From contig CAMOPX010000003.1 in assembly GCA_946622415.1 (NCBI GenBank), positions 1 to 64,000 of the forward strand: a stretch of DNA of 64,000 nt, read 5' to 3'. A program made the position numbers and the translations under genes. The notes below the pieces were generated by a model. It was not told the DNA's origin and searched no databases. It worked only from the letters and a program-made list of their open reading frames with translations. This DNA comes from an uncultured bacterium. GTDB lineage: Bacteria > Cyanobacteriota > Vampirovibrionia > Gastranaerophilales > Gastranaerophilaceae. Below, piece after piece: positions 1 through 7,295 of this stretch (positions within the stretch are counted from its first letter, which is position 1; the number at the start of each line of letters is the position of its first letter).

Positions 1-572
1 AAATTTGGATTTACATCAACATTATTTATTTTTCTGATATCATACTGATAATCATTTTCTTGAACTGAACCATCCCATAATTTAAAATCTGCCATTAAAT
101 GAGTGTTAAAATTTCTATGTGCATATTTAATAAATGCAATCTCAGCCAATTTACCAGCAATATCATTTGACAACTTTTGATTTAAGTCTCTTGCTTGCCC
201 TGCCATACCAATTCCTGAATGATGATTTTTTATATAATTAGACAGTGCAAACTTTAATGTAAATACATAATCATTAATATCTATTTCGACAGTGTTATTT
301 AAAACATTATTCCACCAATTAATGAAGGCCGTTTCAGATATAATATATCTTGTACCACGAGTTAAAACCTCTTTTTTGTATGGTATTTGTGGCGGTGTTT
401 TTTTATAATATTCACTATTTTCATATTCTATTTGACCCCTAAATTCTCCTGAAAATAAGTGCGATACTTGTTCAAGACTATATGCCCCTAAATTAAAATT
501 AATATTTTTTAAATATTCTAAAGGTCTAATTTTATTTCCTAATGTGGATTTTGTAATTATAATGTCTGTCAT
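1..572 (-). CDS. Restriction-type nuclease-like protein (3' end beyond window)
   Basis: The reverse strand reads open from an ATG at 572 to the window edge, giving about 190 residues; the C-terminus is missing. The stretch N-H-H-S-G ... G-Q ... A-G-K-L-A-E-I-A-F, followed by A-D-F and then Y-D-I-R-K, matches the layout of the complete upstream gene (586-1326), which has N-H-R-S-G ... G-Q ... G-K-L-S-E-F-G, A-D-F and F-S-I-K. I infer a paralogous PD-(D/E)xK-fold protein. Here the expected catalytic lysine position reads Arg-Lys, so activity is uncertain. It starts 13 bases after the stop of that gene and is probably co-transcribed with it. The family name is not recognised. Confidence 0.55.
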   Translation of the reverse strand, partial: MTDIIITKSTLGNKIRPLEYLKNINFNLGAYSLEQVSHLFSGEFRGQIEYENSEYYKKTPPQIPYKKEVLTRGTRYIISETAFINWWNNVLNNTVEIDINDYVFTLKFALSNYIKNHHSGIGMAGQARDLNQKLSNDIAGKLAEIAFIKYAHRNFNTHLMADFKLWDGSVQENDYQYDIRKINNVDVNPN

Positions 573-585
573 AAATTAATTTTCC

Positions 586-1326
586 TTATAAAACATTCTT
601 TAATTCTTCGATATTTATTAAATCTCCGGCTTGAATATAGTAATTTTCAGCATCCATTTTTGTTGTGCCATTCAAATAACTATTTTGTGGCAAAATAAAT
701 TCTTCACGCACCACTTGCTGAAGCATATCTAATGTTACAAAGCCGGGAATATCACACTGCCACTTTTCACTTTTTATTAATGACTCTAATTGTTCTTTTA
801 GACATTCATCTGTAAATAATAATCTCTGACTCTTTAATAGCTTCTCACCATCAGGTTTTACCCTAATTAAAATTGTAATATCGTATTGAGTATTATTTGG
901 TAAATAAAATCCTTCAGAATTCCAATCTTTCGTTTCAAGTAAAATTAAATTACCATAAAATTTTGTCGATTTTATTGAAAATTTTTTATCATTGCAAATA
1001 AAATCAGCTTCATCCCATTTACCTAATTCCCATTTTTCTAAATCAGGTCTTCCAAGATCTATAATATTGTTTTTTTTCAAATAGTAATAAACTCCAAATT
1101 CCGACAATTTGCCCTGAAAAGTATTTATAAAAATTTCTCCATTTCTTCGCTTATGTTGACCTCCACTCCTGTGATTTCTATGCTCACCTTCTTTCCCAAA
1201 TGTCATATCATAAGCAAAATCAAAAACTGCATTTATTATTTCCTTTGAAAAAGGAGGCAGAGGAGAAAAATCCTTTTTACTTGTTATAAAATATTTATTT
1301 TCTTCTGTATTTTTTAGTTTTTCCAT
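586..1326 (-). CDS. Putative PD-(D/E)xK restriction endonuclease-like protein
   Basis: A 246-aa protein. Residues 70-120 carry a typical nuclease core: E76 in G-K-L-S-E-F-G, D108 in E-A-D-F-I-C, and S117-I-K119 in F-S-I-K-S-T-K, which fits an E...D...(S)xK active site. A basic Gly/His-rich segment (H-R-S-G-G-Q-H-K-R-R) precedes the core and could contact DNA. It is the first gene of a leftward pair with the partial paralogue at 1-572 and is divergent from the endonuclease at 1389. A palindrome at 1337-1356 lies in the shared promoter region. No methyltransferase is in view. Function as a restriction enzyme is inferred from fold-like motifs and from the neighbouring restriction gene. Confidence 0.5.
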   Translation of the reverse strand: MEKLKNTEENKYFITSKKDFSPLPPFSKEIINAVFDFAYDMTFGKEGEHRNHRSGGQHKRRNGEIFINTFQGKLSEFGVYYYLKKNNIIDLGRPDLEKWELGKWDEADFICNDKKFSIKSTKFYGNLILLETKDWNSEGFYLPNNTQYDITILIRVKPDGEKLLKSQRLLFTDECLKEQLESLIKSEKWQCDIPGFVTLDMLQQVVREEFILPQNSYLNGTTKMDAENYYIQAGDLINIEELKNVL

Positions 1327-1336
1327 AATCTTTTTA

Positions 1337-1356
1337 TATCACAAAAAATTGTGATA
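1337..1356. promoter_or_regulatory. Palindromic operator between divergent genes
   Basis: Perfect 8-bp arms TATCACAA / TTGTGATA are separated by AAAA, and a further half-site TGTGATTA follows at about 1366-1373. The dyad lies in the 62-base gap between divergent genes 586-1326 and 1389-1934, where one bound protein could control both directions. Restriction systems are often controlled this way by C-proteins, but no such regulator is visible in the window. Confidence 0.45.
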
Positions 1357-1388
1357 CACTAATAATGTGATTAATAAGGAGTGTTCGC

Positions 1389-1934
1389 ATGAAGAAGTTG
1401 GAAGTTAGGCTAAAGGATGGTACAAAAGTCATTGGTGATGCTTTTGATCAGGATGATTTTATCAAATTAAAAAATATATTTAGAAAGTGGCAAGATATAA
1501 ACGCAGATTTAAAATCTCTTGAAGGAAGAACATTAAATGTGCCTGATGTTTTCAGTGAAGCATTATATTGTATATTTTTTAATGCAGTAAGAACAAATGG
1601 AACAGCTCATTCATATGACTGCGTAGACATATCAACTGGGGCAGGGATTCAGATTAAGTCCGCATCTATACCAAATGATTGTACTTCTTTTGGTCCAAAA
1701 TCAACGTGGGATGAATTATGGTTTGCAGATTTTGCACCAAATGGAACTGTTGACGGTGTTGTTGATTTTTATCATATCACACGTGATGTTTATTCACTTG
1801 TTCTTAACCAAGCAAAAAATGAAACATTTAAGATGCAACAAGAACAAGGAAGAAGACCTCGCTTTTCAATGAAGTCTTGCATTATAATCCCTGATAACCT
1901 AAAACCTGTAAAAAGAATTTCATTGGTGGACTAG
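1389..1934 (+). CDS. Putative type II restriction endonuclease, Bsp6I-like
   Basis: A 181-aa protein with a strong AAGGAG ribosome-binding site before ATG 1389. Visible motifs are E57 (F-S-E-A-L-Y), D77/D80 (Y-D-C-V-D) and Q88-I-K90 (G-I-Q-I-K), followed by T-S-F-G-P-K-S-x-W-D-E-L and a Q-G-R-R-P-R-F-S segment near the C-terminus. To my recollection this order (nuclease core, then the S-F-G-P-K-S and G-R-R-P-R-F blocks) is that of the Bsp6I family (GCNGC cutters); I could not run a search. Such enzymes need a partner cytosine methyltransferase, which is not in the window. Only two bases separate it from the downstream MazG-like gene, so the two form a bicistron. Confidence 0.6.
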   Translation: MKKLEVRLKDGTKVIGDAFDQDDFIKLKNIFRKWQDINADLKSLEGRTLNVPDVFSEALYCIFFNAVRTNGTAHSYDCVDISTGAGIQIKSASIPNDCTSFGPKSTWDELWFADFAPNGTVDGVVDFYHITRDVYSLVLNQAKNETFKMQQEQGRRPRFSMKSCIIIPDNLKPVKRISLVD

Positions 1935-1936
1935 TT

Positions 1937-2287
1937 ATGAATAATATCGAAAAATTAAAGGAATTAGTTGTAAAATTTCGAGACGAAAGAGATTGGAAAC
2001 AGTTTCATAATCCCAAAAATCTGTCACTTGCATTATCTGTAGAAGTCTCAGAATTGGCTGAAAATTTTTTGTGGGTTGATAATGAAGATTCAATAAACAC
2101 TGCAAATATGAAAATCGATAACGTAAAAGAAGAAATGGCAGATATTTTTATCTATTTGTTATCATTGGCTGATGTTATGAATATTAATCTTGAAGAAGCT
2201 GTAATCAATAAAATTGAGAAAAACAAACAAAAATACCCTATTGATAAATCATTTGGAAATTGTAAAAAATATACAGAATTAAATTAA
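1937..2287 (+). CDS. MazG-like nucleotide pyrophosphohydrolase
   Basis: A 116-aa all-alpha protein. It has the MazG / RS21-C6 signature: an early W-x-x-F-H-x-P-K-N-L segment, the metal-binding E-V-S-E-L-A-E helix (about residues 35-41), and E-E-M-A-D-I-F-I-Y-L-L (about 66-76), which supply the ExxE and ExxD metal ligands. The family hydrolyses non-canonical or signalling NTPs to NMP plus pyrophosphate. It follows the endonuclease with a two-base gap and is therefore probably co-translated. Its job beside a restriction enzyme (dNTP-pool control, alarmone removal or phage defence) is inference. Confidence 0.8.
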   Translation: MNNIEKLKELVVKFRDERDWKQFHNPKNLSLALSVEVSELAENFLWVDNEDSINTANMKIDNVKEEMADIFIYLLSLADVMNINLEEAVINKIEKNKQKYPIDKSFGNCKKYTELN

Positions 2288-2309
2288 AACCACCTATATT
2301 TTTAATTAT

Positions 2310-2537
2310 CTAATATCCCATTTTTTCCATATTTATATTTGTACAGATTATTTCTTTAATTTTGTCATCTATTTCTTCGGTAGGGATTGAACCTCGGCTA
2401 TCATAGCTATACCATTCTCGCAGTTGTTTTAATATTTCCGATAAACAATACACCATATCTTCCGCTTGATAGTGCGCTTGTAGTTGGTAATTACTAAAAT
2501 TTTCATTATCCGTATCAAATTCAAATATGACTTTCAT
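2310..2537 (-). CDS. Small unknown protein, paralogue A of a tandem pair
   Basis: A 75-aa protein with GAGGA before ATG. Its sequence is clearly related along its whole length to the next gene upstream (2563-2790): both begin M-K-(V/I)-I-F-E-F, share a central I-L-x-Q-L-R-x-W-Y segment, and end N-M-E-K-M-G-Y. It has no membrane segment, cysteine cluster or known motif. It lies at the distal end of the leftward phage early region, where transposable phages keep small unconserved genes. No function can be assigned. Confidence 0.6.
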   Translation of the reverse strand: MKVIFEFDTDNENFSNYQLQAHYQAEDMVYCLSEILKQLREWYSYDSRGSIPTEEIDDKIKEIICTNINMEKMGY

Positions 2538-2562
2538 AAATATATCCTCTACGCTTTACATA

Positions 2563-2790
2563 TTAATATCCCATTTTTTCCATATTTACATTCTCATTTA
2601 TAATATCAATTATTCGGTCTCTAACCTCATCAACAGGCAATTCTTCACGATCGCCATATTTATACCAACTACGGAGTTGATTAAGAATATCATTTAAACA
2701 ACTTGCCATGTTCCAAGCCTGTTGGTGTATTTCCAATTCTGTTCTATCAAAATTTTCGCTTTCAGTATTAAATTCAAATATAATTTTCAT
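2563..2790 (-). CDS. Small unknown protein, paralogue B of a tandem pair
   Basis: A 75-aa protein with an AAGGAGATATAA leader before ATG. It is a full-length paralogue of 2310-2537, 25 bases downstream, with the same N-terminus M-K-I-I-F-E-F, the core Q-L-R-S-W-Y and the identical C-terminal heptapeptide N-M-E-K-M-G-Y. The pair looks like a local gene duplication in the phage early operon. It is rich in acidic residues and predicted helical. Function unknown. Confidence 0.6.
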   Translation of the reverse strand: MKIIFEFNTESENFDRTELEIHQQAWNMASCLNDILNQLRSWYKYGDREELPVDEVRDRIIDIINENVNMEKMGY

Positions 2791-2800
2791 TTATATCTCC

Positions 2801-2992
2801 TTAATTGTATTCAATTTGGCGCATTTCAAAATACAAATTGTTTATCTGTGCTATATCAAAATCAAAAACATCTCTTAGATATTCTTCCAAAGCATATTCA
2901 CCATAAAAAGATACAGTCTCTGTTTGTTTTCCTGAATGTATATCGAGATAATATTTGTCTTTTGCAGTATCGTATGTAAGTTTTATTTCCAA
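2801..2992 (-). CDS. Small unknown phage-region protein
   Basis: A 63-aa reading frame using a TTG start supported by AAGGAAG about eight bases upstream. The N-terminal half alternates hydrophobic and polar residues (beta-like: M-E-I-K-L-T-Y-D); the C-terminal half is acidic and helical. It lies 10 bases before the tandem small-protein pair on the same strand and probably belongs to the same transcript. It is not recognised. Confidence 0.45.
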   Translation of the reverse strand: MEIKLTYDTAKDKYYLDIHSGKQTETVSFYGEYALEEYLRDVFDFDIAQINNLYFEMRQIEYN

Positions 2993-3013
2993 AACTACTT
3001 CCTTTAATAAGTA

Positions 3014-3082
3014 GTCATTCGATAGTCCCTCTACGGCTTCTGTAGGTACTCCTATGACCTTCCGTAGCCATTACCGAATGAC
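3014..3082 (-). other. Three-tier nested inverted repeat (RNA element or attenuator)
   Basis: Three nested perfect stems share one axis: GTCATTCG (3014-3021) with CGAATGAC (3075-3082), CTACGG (3031-3036) with CCGTAG (3062-3067), and TAGG (3043-3046) with CCTA (3051-3054) closing a 4-base loop. The 69-base element is visibly more GC-rich than its surroundings. It sits between the Mor-like gene and the downstream small genes in the phage early transcript. It could be an attenuator, a processing site or a small RNA; no family is recognised. Confidence 0.5.
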
Positions 3083-3120
3083 CATTATGACTATAAAATT
3101 AACGTAAACTCAAGTCAAGA

Positions 3121-3414
3121 CTACCGTTTGGTAGTATCACTTATTTTTTTTCTATACATTCTAAAAATATAATTCTCGGAAAGACCACATAATTTCGATA
3201 ATTTCACACGACTTTGTTTTGAACCGTCATATACATCTTGAATATATGCAATTTTTGCCGGCACAGTTGCGTTCTGAGGAACTGAAATATTAACCCCCTG
3301 CAATTCACACATAATTTTAATCGTTGCCTCTAATCCAATTATTGAGGCAAGAATTTTCATATCTTCATTGGGAAGATTATCTATATTAATGTATTTAGTC
3401 CATGGGTATTCCAA
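3121..3414 (-). CDS. Mor-type transcription activator of a Mu-like phage
   Basis: A 97-aa protein starting at TTG (3414) with AAGGAG six to seven bases upstream; no better ATG exists. The N-terminal part (Y-I-N-I-D-N-L-P-N-E-D-M-K) and the motif S-V-P-Q-N-A-x-V-P followed by I-Q-D-V-Y-D-G-S match the Mor dimerisation region. The C-terminus is a helix-turn-helix (L-S-K-L-C-G-L-S-E-N-Y-I-F-R-M-Y-R). In phage Mu, Mor switches on middle genes. Here it is the last recognisable regulator of the leftward early region, as in Mu-like prophages. It is somewhat shorter than Mu Mor (129 aa), as I recall for Firmicutes-type homologues. Confidence 0.8.
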   Translation of the reverse strand: MEYPWTKYINIDNLPNEDMKILASIIGLEATIKIMCELQGVNISVPQNATVPAKIAYIQDVYDGSKQSRVKLSKLCGLSENYIFRMYRKKISDTTKR

Positions 3415-3448
3415 AAAACTCTCCTTAAGTCCGGTGTGGTCTCGTCAG

Positions 3449-3497
3449 TTAACGCATCACGTTAAGACGGTCAGCTTGCAACGTTAGCCGACCGTTT
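3449..3497 (-). promoter_or_regulatory. Tandem hairpins upstream of the Mor-like gene
   Basis: Two adjacent stems lie in the 90-base gap between gene 3505-3864 and the Mor-like gene. One is TTAACG / CGTTAA around CATCA (3449-3465). The other is ACGGTCAGCT / AGCCGACCGT around a 9-base loop, with one mismatch (3467-3495). No long U-run follows on the minus strand, so these are more likely an attenuation, processing or operator structure than a simple terminator. Confidence 0.4.
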
Positions 3498-3504
3498 CGA
3501 CCTT

Positions 3505-3864
3505 TTATGCACATTCAGGCATCATAGAAGACATAACATCTTCCATAGAATCTAAAACTTTAATCAATATTGATTTCTGTGCATGTAACATCTTGCATTG
3601 ATCTTCAAGTTTATAGGTATTTTCACCATATTTATTGTCGTGATGCGCATTGGCAAAGGCAATATCAGCTTCATTACAAGATTCTTCCAAATCGTTAATT
3701 TGATTTTTTACAATGCCCATAATAACTTCAATTGGGTTCATAGATGCTTCTGGTTCATCTGTTTCGCCTGCAAGGTTTGCCTTCATCATTTCAGGCATTT
3801 GGGCTTCCATACCCATTTCCATTTCGTTTTCCATCATTTCTGATTTTTCCATTGTTGTGTTCAT
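3505..3864 (-). CDS. Unknown Met/Glu-rich phage-region protein
   Basis: A 119-aa protein with AAAAGGAG before ATG. The first 35 residues are extremely rich in Met and Glu (M-E-N-E-M-E-M-G-M-E). The remainder is helical with N-Q-I-N-D-L-E-E-S-C-N-E-A-D. It lies between GemA and Mor in the early operon, a position of variable small genes in Mu-like phages. No known domain is recognised; the Met-rich head may be intrinsically disordered. Confidence 0.55.
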   Translation of the reverse strand: MNTTMEKSEMMENEMEMGMEAQMPEMMKANLAGETDEPEASMNPIEVIMGIVKNQINDLEESCNEADIAFANAHHDNKYGENTYKLEDQCKMLHAQKSILIKVLDSMEDVMSSMMPECA

Positions 3865-3906
3865 AGTTTTACTCCTTTTCTTTTTTATCTACTACTTAAA
3901 AGCCTT

Positions 3907-4335
3907 TTAAATGGCTTTTAAACACATCTGTAATTTAATCTTTTCTAAAACTGCAATAATCTGTGATGCTCTTGCTTTGGTTAAAAAGCGCAAGTCATCA
4001 ACATGAAATTGCTTTTTTATAAACTGGCGCAGAGTTGCTGATTTATCTTCAGCATTTGAAATATCAGCCCATACAACTTCTAATTTGCGAAGTTGTGAAG
4101 GGGTTGCCATATTATCGTCTCTTCCTTTAAATTCATCATATTTTTTATAATTATTTTTTTGTAAGGCACTTATTTTATCCTGCAAGATTTCAATAAGAAC
4201 CTGCGCTTCTGCTTGTGTTAGTTCTTTTGAACTGCAAACTCCAAAACTTGCAAGCATATCACGATATAGGTCATCTTCAAGACCTAAAATGTTTTTTAAG
4301 GTATGAATTTTTTTAATCTGATAAGTTGTGCTCAT
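3907..4335 (-). CDS. GemA/gp16-like phage regulatory protein
   Basis: A 142-aa protein when started at the ATG at 4335, chosen because AAAAGGAGGGTTATT precedes it; a longer frame to 4371 lacks such a site. The N-terminus (I-K-K-I-H-T-L-K-x-x-L-G-L-x-D-D-x-Y-R) and the late T-x-A-Q-A-x-x-L-I-E region fit the Mu gp16 / GemA family (DUF1018), in which Y-R-x-M-L is diagnostic. The family occurs in transposable phages between the transposition genes and mor, as here. Its proposed role is modulating host gene expression and DNA relaxation. It overlaps the preceding microprotein by 23 bases in another frame. Confidence 0.8.
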   Translation of the reverse strand: MSTTYQIKKIHTLKNILGLEDDLYRDMLASFGVCSSKELTQAEAQVLIEILQDKISALQKNNYKKYDEFKGRDDNMATPSQLRKLEVVWADISNAEDKSATLRQFIKKQFHVDDLRFLTKARASQIIAVLEKIKLQMCLKAI

Positions 4336-4456
4336 AATAACCCTCCTTTTGAAGTTCTCTACCATGTGCAATACCTAATTGGACTCCGACAATAAAAACA
4401 AAGAGTCCGATTAAAAAGATATATAGTGCCTTTTCAAACTTTGAATATTCTTCCAC
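4313..4456 (-). CDS. Single-pass membrane microprotein
   Basis: A 47-codon frame from GTG 4456, with AAGGA six bases upstream, to TAA 4313. The order is an acidic N-terminus (V-E-E-Y-S-K-F-E-K), about 20 hydrophobic residues (A-L-Y-I-F-L-I-G-L-F-V-F-I-V-G-V), then a charged tail. It lies between muB and gemA on the same strand, 9 bases after muB, and its end overlaps the gemA start, which suggests translational coupling. No homologue is recognised; the coherent start signal and clean transmembrane helix support a real gene. Confidence 0.55.
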   Translation of the reverse strand: MEEYSKFEKALYIFLIGLFVFIVGVQLGIAHGRELQKEGYYEHNLSD

Positions 4457-4465
4457 GATTTATCC

Positions 4466-5344
4466 TTACATAATTATTTGACTTATACTTGCTTGAACCA
4501 CATCTTCGTTTACTTCTATATTGTTTAATTCGGCAATACGAATAGCTCTGACTAAAAGTTTAGTCAGAACTCTCGTATTACCTGCGCAATAAGAAGAGAG
4601 AGCTGGATATACGCTGTCTTGGTGGGGAAGGAGTTTTGAAATTATTTTAACTTTATCTTCATCGGACAAAGGATTAAGTTCTGTTTTTATCCCTACTCTT
4701 GAATATAATTGAGCATATTCTTTTTTATCGCCCTTGAGGTTCTTCATAAGTCTTGGCATACCGACCAACAAAATGCCAACTTCAGCTTTGTCATAAATCC
4801 TGCGCAAAAGTTCTAATGAGGTATATGGTAAATGCTCCGCCTCATCAACTATAATTAATCTGCCGGAGGATTTTAATTTATCAATAATGTCCAACATCAT
4901 TGAATGGACAGTACCATGCCCGTCAAATCCGAGTTTTTTATGAATTTCAGAGAATAGTACTTTCGGTCTGTAACCTAAATCAGCCTCAATAAGTACAACT
5001 CCTGCGTTTTCATATTTATATCTTTTAACTGCAAAGGTCTTTCCGATGCCGGCCTCACCATAACAAACGCCAATTTCATTTTCAACGTGGCAGGTTTTTG
5101 CAATATCAAAAACATCATCTGCAACTGTTGTTTTAACGAAATCAAGTGAGACTCTGCCTTCACGAAGCTCCTCAATTTCTAAAAAGCGAGCAACTGCATC
5201 ATTTATCTTTTTAATATTACCTTCATATTTATTATTCATCCAAAGATGAAGAGTTGCTGTTGATACATCTACAGCCTTTGCTACAGATGAAATCGTGCGT
5301 TTTTTAGTTTTAATAAAATCTTTTAATCTGCTTTGTAAATCCAT
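4466..5344 (-). CDS. MuB-like AAA ATPase, transposition target selector
   Basis: A 292-aa protein. The N-terminal 60 residues form a helix-turn-helix of the MuB type (S-S-V-A-K-A-V-D-V-S-T-A-T-L-H-L-W). The AAA core has Walker A G-E-A-G-I-G-K-T at 96-103 and Walker B L-I-I-V-D-E-A-E at about 163-170. MuB binds target DNA as an ATP-dependent filament, activates the transposase and gives target immunity. The gene starts just after the transposase stop (9-base gap), the standard A-B order. The size is close to Mu B (312 aa). Confidence 0.88.
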   Translation of the reverse strand: MDLQSRLKDFIKTKKRTISSVAKAVDVSTATLHLWMNNKYEGNIKKINDAVARFLEIEELREGRVSLDFVKTTVADDVFDIAKTCHVENEIGVCYGEAGIGKTFAVKRYKYENAGVVLIEADLGYRPKVLFSEIHKKLGFDGHGTVHSMMLDIIDKLKSSGRLIIVDEAEHLPYTSLELLRRIYDKAEVGILLVGMPRLMKNLKGDKKEYAQLYSRVGIKTELNPLSDEDKVKIISKLLPHQDSVYPALSSYCAGNTRVLTKLLVRAIRIAELNNIEVNEDVVQASISQIIM

Positions 5345-5353
5345 AATGCCCCC

Positions 5354-7288
5354 TTACATTGCGCACCTTTCCAATGCACGTCTTTTTTGGCTCTCTGTAA
5401 GATAGAGAGTCTTTTTCGGTTTTGCTTGTGCCACATACTTAAACTGCAAGTTTTTATCAGATTTCTTTTCCTGATTTACAATCTGATCCATTTTTGTATT
5501 AGTAATCTGCGACACAGTTGGTGTGCTAATAAATTCTGTTTGTTCTAATCCGTTCTTTAAATTAGCGACTATTTCCTCGTTTGACGGATTATATTTGCAT
5601 TTAATATATGATTTAAGAATTTTCTTTTCTTTGTTCTTGCGCTCAATAGCTTCTTTGTATTGTGCTTTTTCAACATTTGTTTGAGCCAAGAATGAAACTG
5701 CGTGATAAACATTACCTTTTCCAAGATATTCTTCTGTTTGAGCATCAAACACCCAAGCTTCTTGGTATGCATTTATATCTCTTCTAATAAAGACTTTGCG
5801 ACCTTTTTCACATATCATCCATTCGCCCCAATAAGTTAATTGAAGTTGTGAATCATAAATACCGTTCCGGCCGATTGTCATTGTTTTAGATGTGCGCATA
5901 CAGAACAGTTTTAAGGCATCTTTACTAATAACTTTTTTATTCGTAAATTCTTGCGCCCACAGTTCGTCAGGACATTTACCCTGTAAGACTTTACCTTTTG
6001 ATGGTTTCTTATTTAAAAAGTTTTCAATAAAATCGTCAAATAATACTTTGAAATCCTCAAACTGCATAATTTTATCAGCTTTGATTTCATCTTTTAATTT
6101 TTCAGGTCGTTCAGTAATCTTTCCACCCCTGTACCCGACAAAACCCTTTGAAAGGAACGACTTTACTTTTAAGAAGTCCCTTTCGACAGGCTTTGTTTGG
6201 GCATTATAAGGGAGGGCAAAATGCACATTTATACCTATATTTTTTAGGAGTGAATTCTCTTTCATACTGTTATGTTCAACTTTTATTGAACTTGCTCTTC
6301 CACCTGCAAAATCTTTGCAACGGTAGTCTTTACCGTTATCAAGATAAATATCATCAGGAAGTCCGAAGTGTTGGACTCCATAATAAAAAGCCTGAAATAT
6401 ATGGTCAGAGTTTGGCGCATCTGCGTGTAAAAACCATCCGAGCCATTTTGAAGTTTTAACATCTCTGAATACAGTTACCCAAGGGAAACAAACCGAACCG
6501 TTGAAACTAACTGCAACATCTATCTGTGCGTGGTCAGAAACCCAACAACTGCCGGCACGAAGTTTTGAATAATCTCTTGGAATATATGATGCATATTTTT
6601 TATTCCAAGACGCATTCCCAAATCGAGCCATATAAATTGCTTGTTTAGGAACTCTTGATTTTAATAATCTTTCAAATGTTTTATATGAAGGGAATTTTAG
6701 AATATCAATATTATCTTTATCTTTTGCATATCCTAAAGTTGCTTGCCAACAGAAAAATGCAGATGGCGCACCTTCTCTTAAATATAAACTTTTATAATAT
6801 TCATAATAATCATCAGGAATAATACTTTGTTTTTTATTACCTTGACCTTTTTGAGATAATAAACCTGCAACACCCGATTCTTCGTATTTTTGTTTCGCAT
6901 AATACAAAGAGGTGTAACAAACTTTTTTATCAGGATGTTCTGAATTCCAACCTTTTAGAAATTCAACCGTTTTATTGTAAGACATTCCCTCGGTTAAAGT
7001 AAAGAGTTGAAGGTATTTATCCGCCTGTTTTCTCTGCCATTCCTGTGCATTATCATAAACTTCAGAATTATACTGCGAATTTATTTTTGATTTTGAAATA
7101 AAATTTTTATAAGTTTTTAAATATTTTGGGGAAAGGGAGTTTATATCAATTTCATAAATTTTATATTTGCCGGATTTAATAAAACGGCTAATATATTTAT
7201 TAGAAACACAGCCTCGTCTTAAAGTTTCAATTTTAAAATCTAAAGCCTGCGCCAATTCTTTTATATCTACCCATTGAGCTTTTTGCAT
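5354..7288 (-). CDS. MuA-like DDE transposase
   Basis: A 644-aa protein, close to Mu A (663 aa). The N-terminal region is a DNA-binding winged-helix type segment (V-D-I-K-E-L-A-Q-A-L-D). The RNase H-like core is marked by S-D-H-A-Q-I-D (D252 or D257), Y-L-D-N-G-K-D-Y (D317) and K-P-V-E-R-D-F (E369), the DDE triad. It is followed by a Mu-type beta-barrel region and a basic C-terminal tail that would contact MuB. It catalyses strand transfer for integration and replicative transposition. It is the first large gene of the leftward early operon, downstream of a Ner-like regulator. Confidence 0.9.
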   Translation of the reverse strand: MQKAQWVDIKELAQALDFKIETLRRGCVSNKYISRFIKSGKYKIYEIDINSLSPKYLKTYKNFISKSKINSQYNSEVYDNAQEWQRKQADKYLQLFTLTEGMSYNKTVEFLKGWNSEHPDKKVCYTSLYYAKQKYEESGVAGLLSQKGQGNKKQSIIPDDYYEYYKSLYLREGAPSAFFCWQATLGYAKDKDNIDILKFPSYKTFERLLKSRVPKQAIYMARFGNASWNKKYASYIPRDYSKLRAGSCWVSDHAQIDVAVSFNGSVCFPWVTVFRDVKTSKWLGWFLHADAPNSDHIFQAFYYGVQHFGLPDDIYLDNGKDYRCKDFAGGRASSIKVEHNSMKENSLLKNIGINVHFALPYNAQTKPVERDFLKVKSFLSKGFVGYRGGKITERPEKLKDEIKADKIMQFEDFKVLFDDFIENFLNKKPSKGKVLQGKCPDELWAQEFTNKKVISKDALKLFCMRTSKTMTIGRNGIYDSQLQLTYWGEWMICEKGRKVFIRRDINAYQEAWVFDAQTEEYLGKGNVYHAVSFLAQTNVEKAQYKEAIERKNKEKKILKSYIKCKYNPSNEEIVANLKNGLEQTEFISTPTVSQITNTKMDQIVNQEKKSDKNLQFKYVAQAKPKKTLYLTESQKRRALERCAM

Positions 7289-7295
7289 CTGTCTC

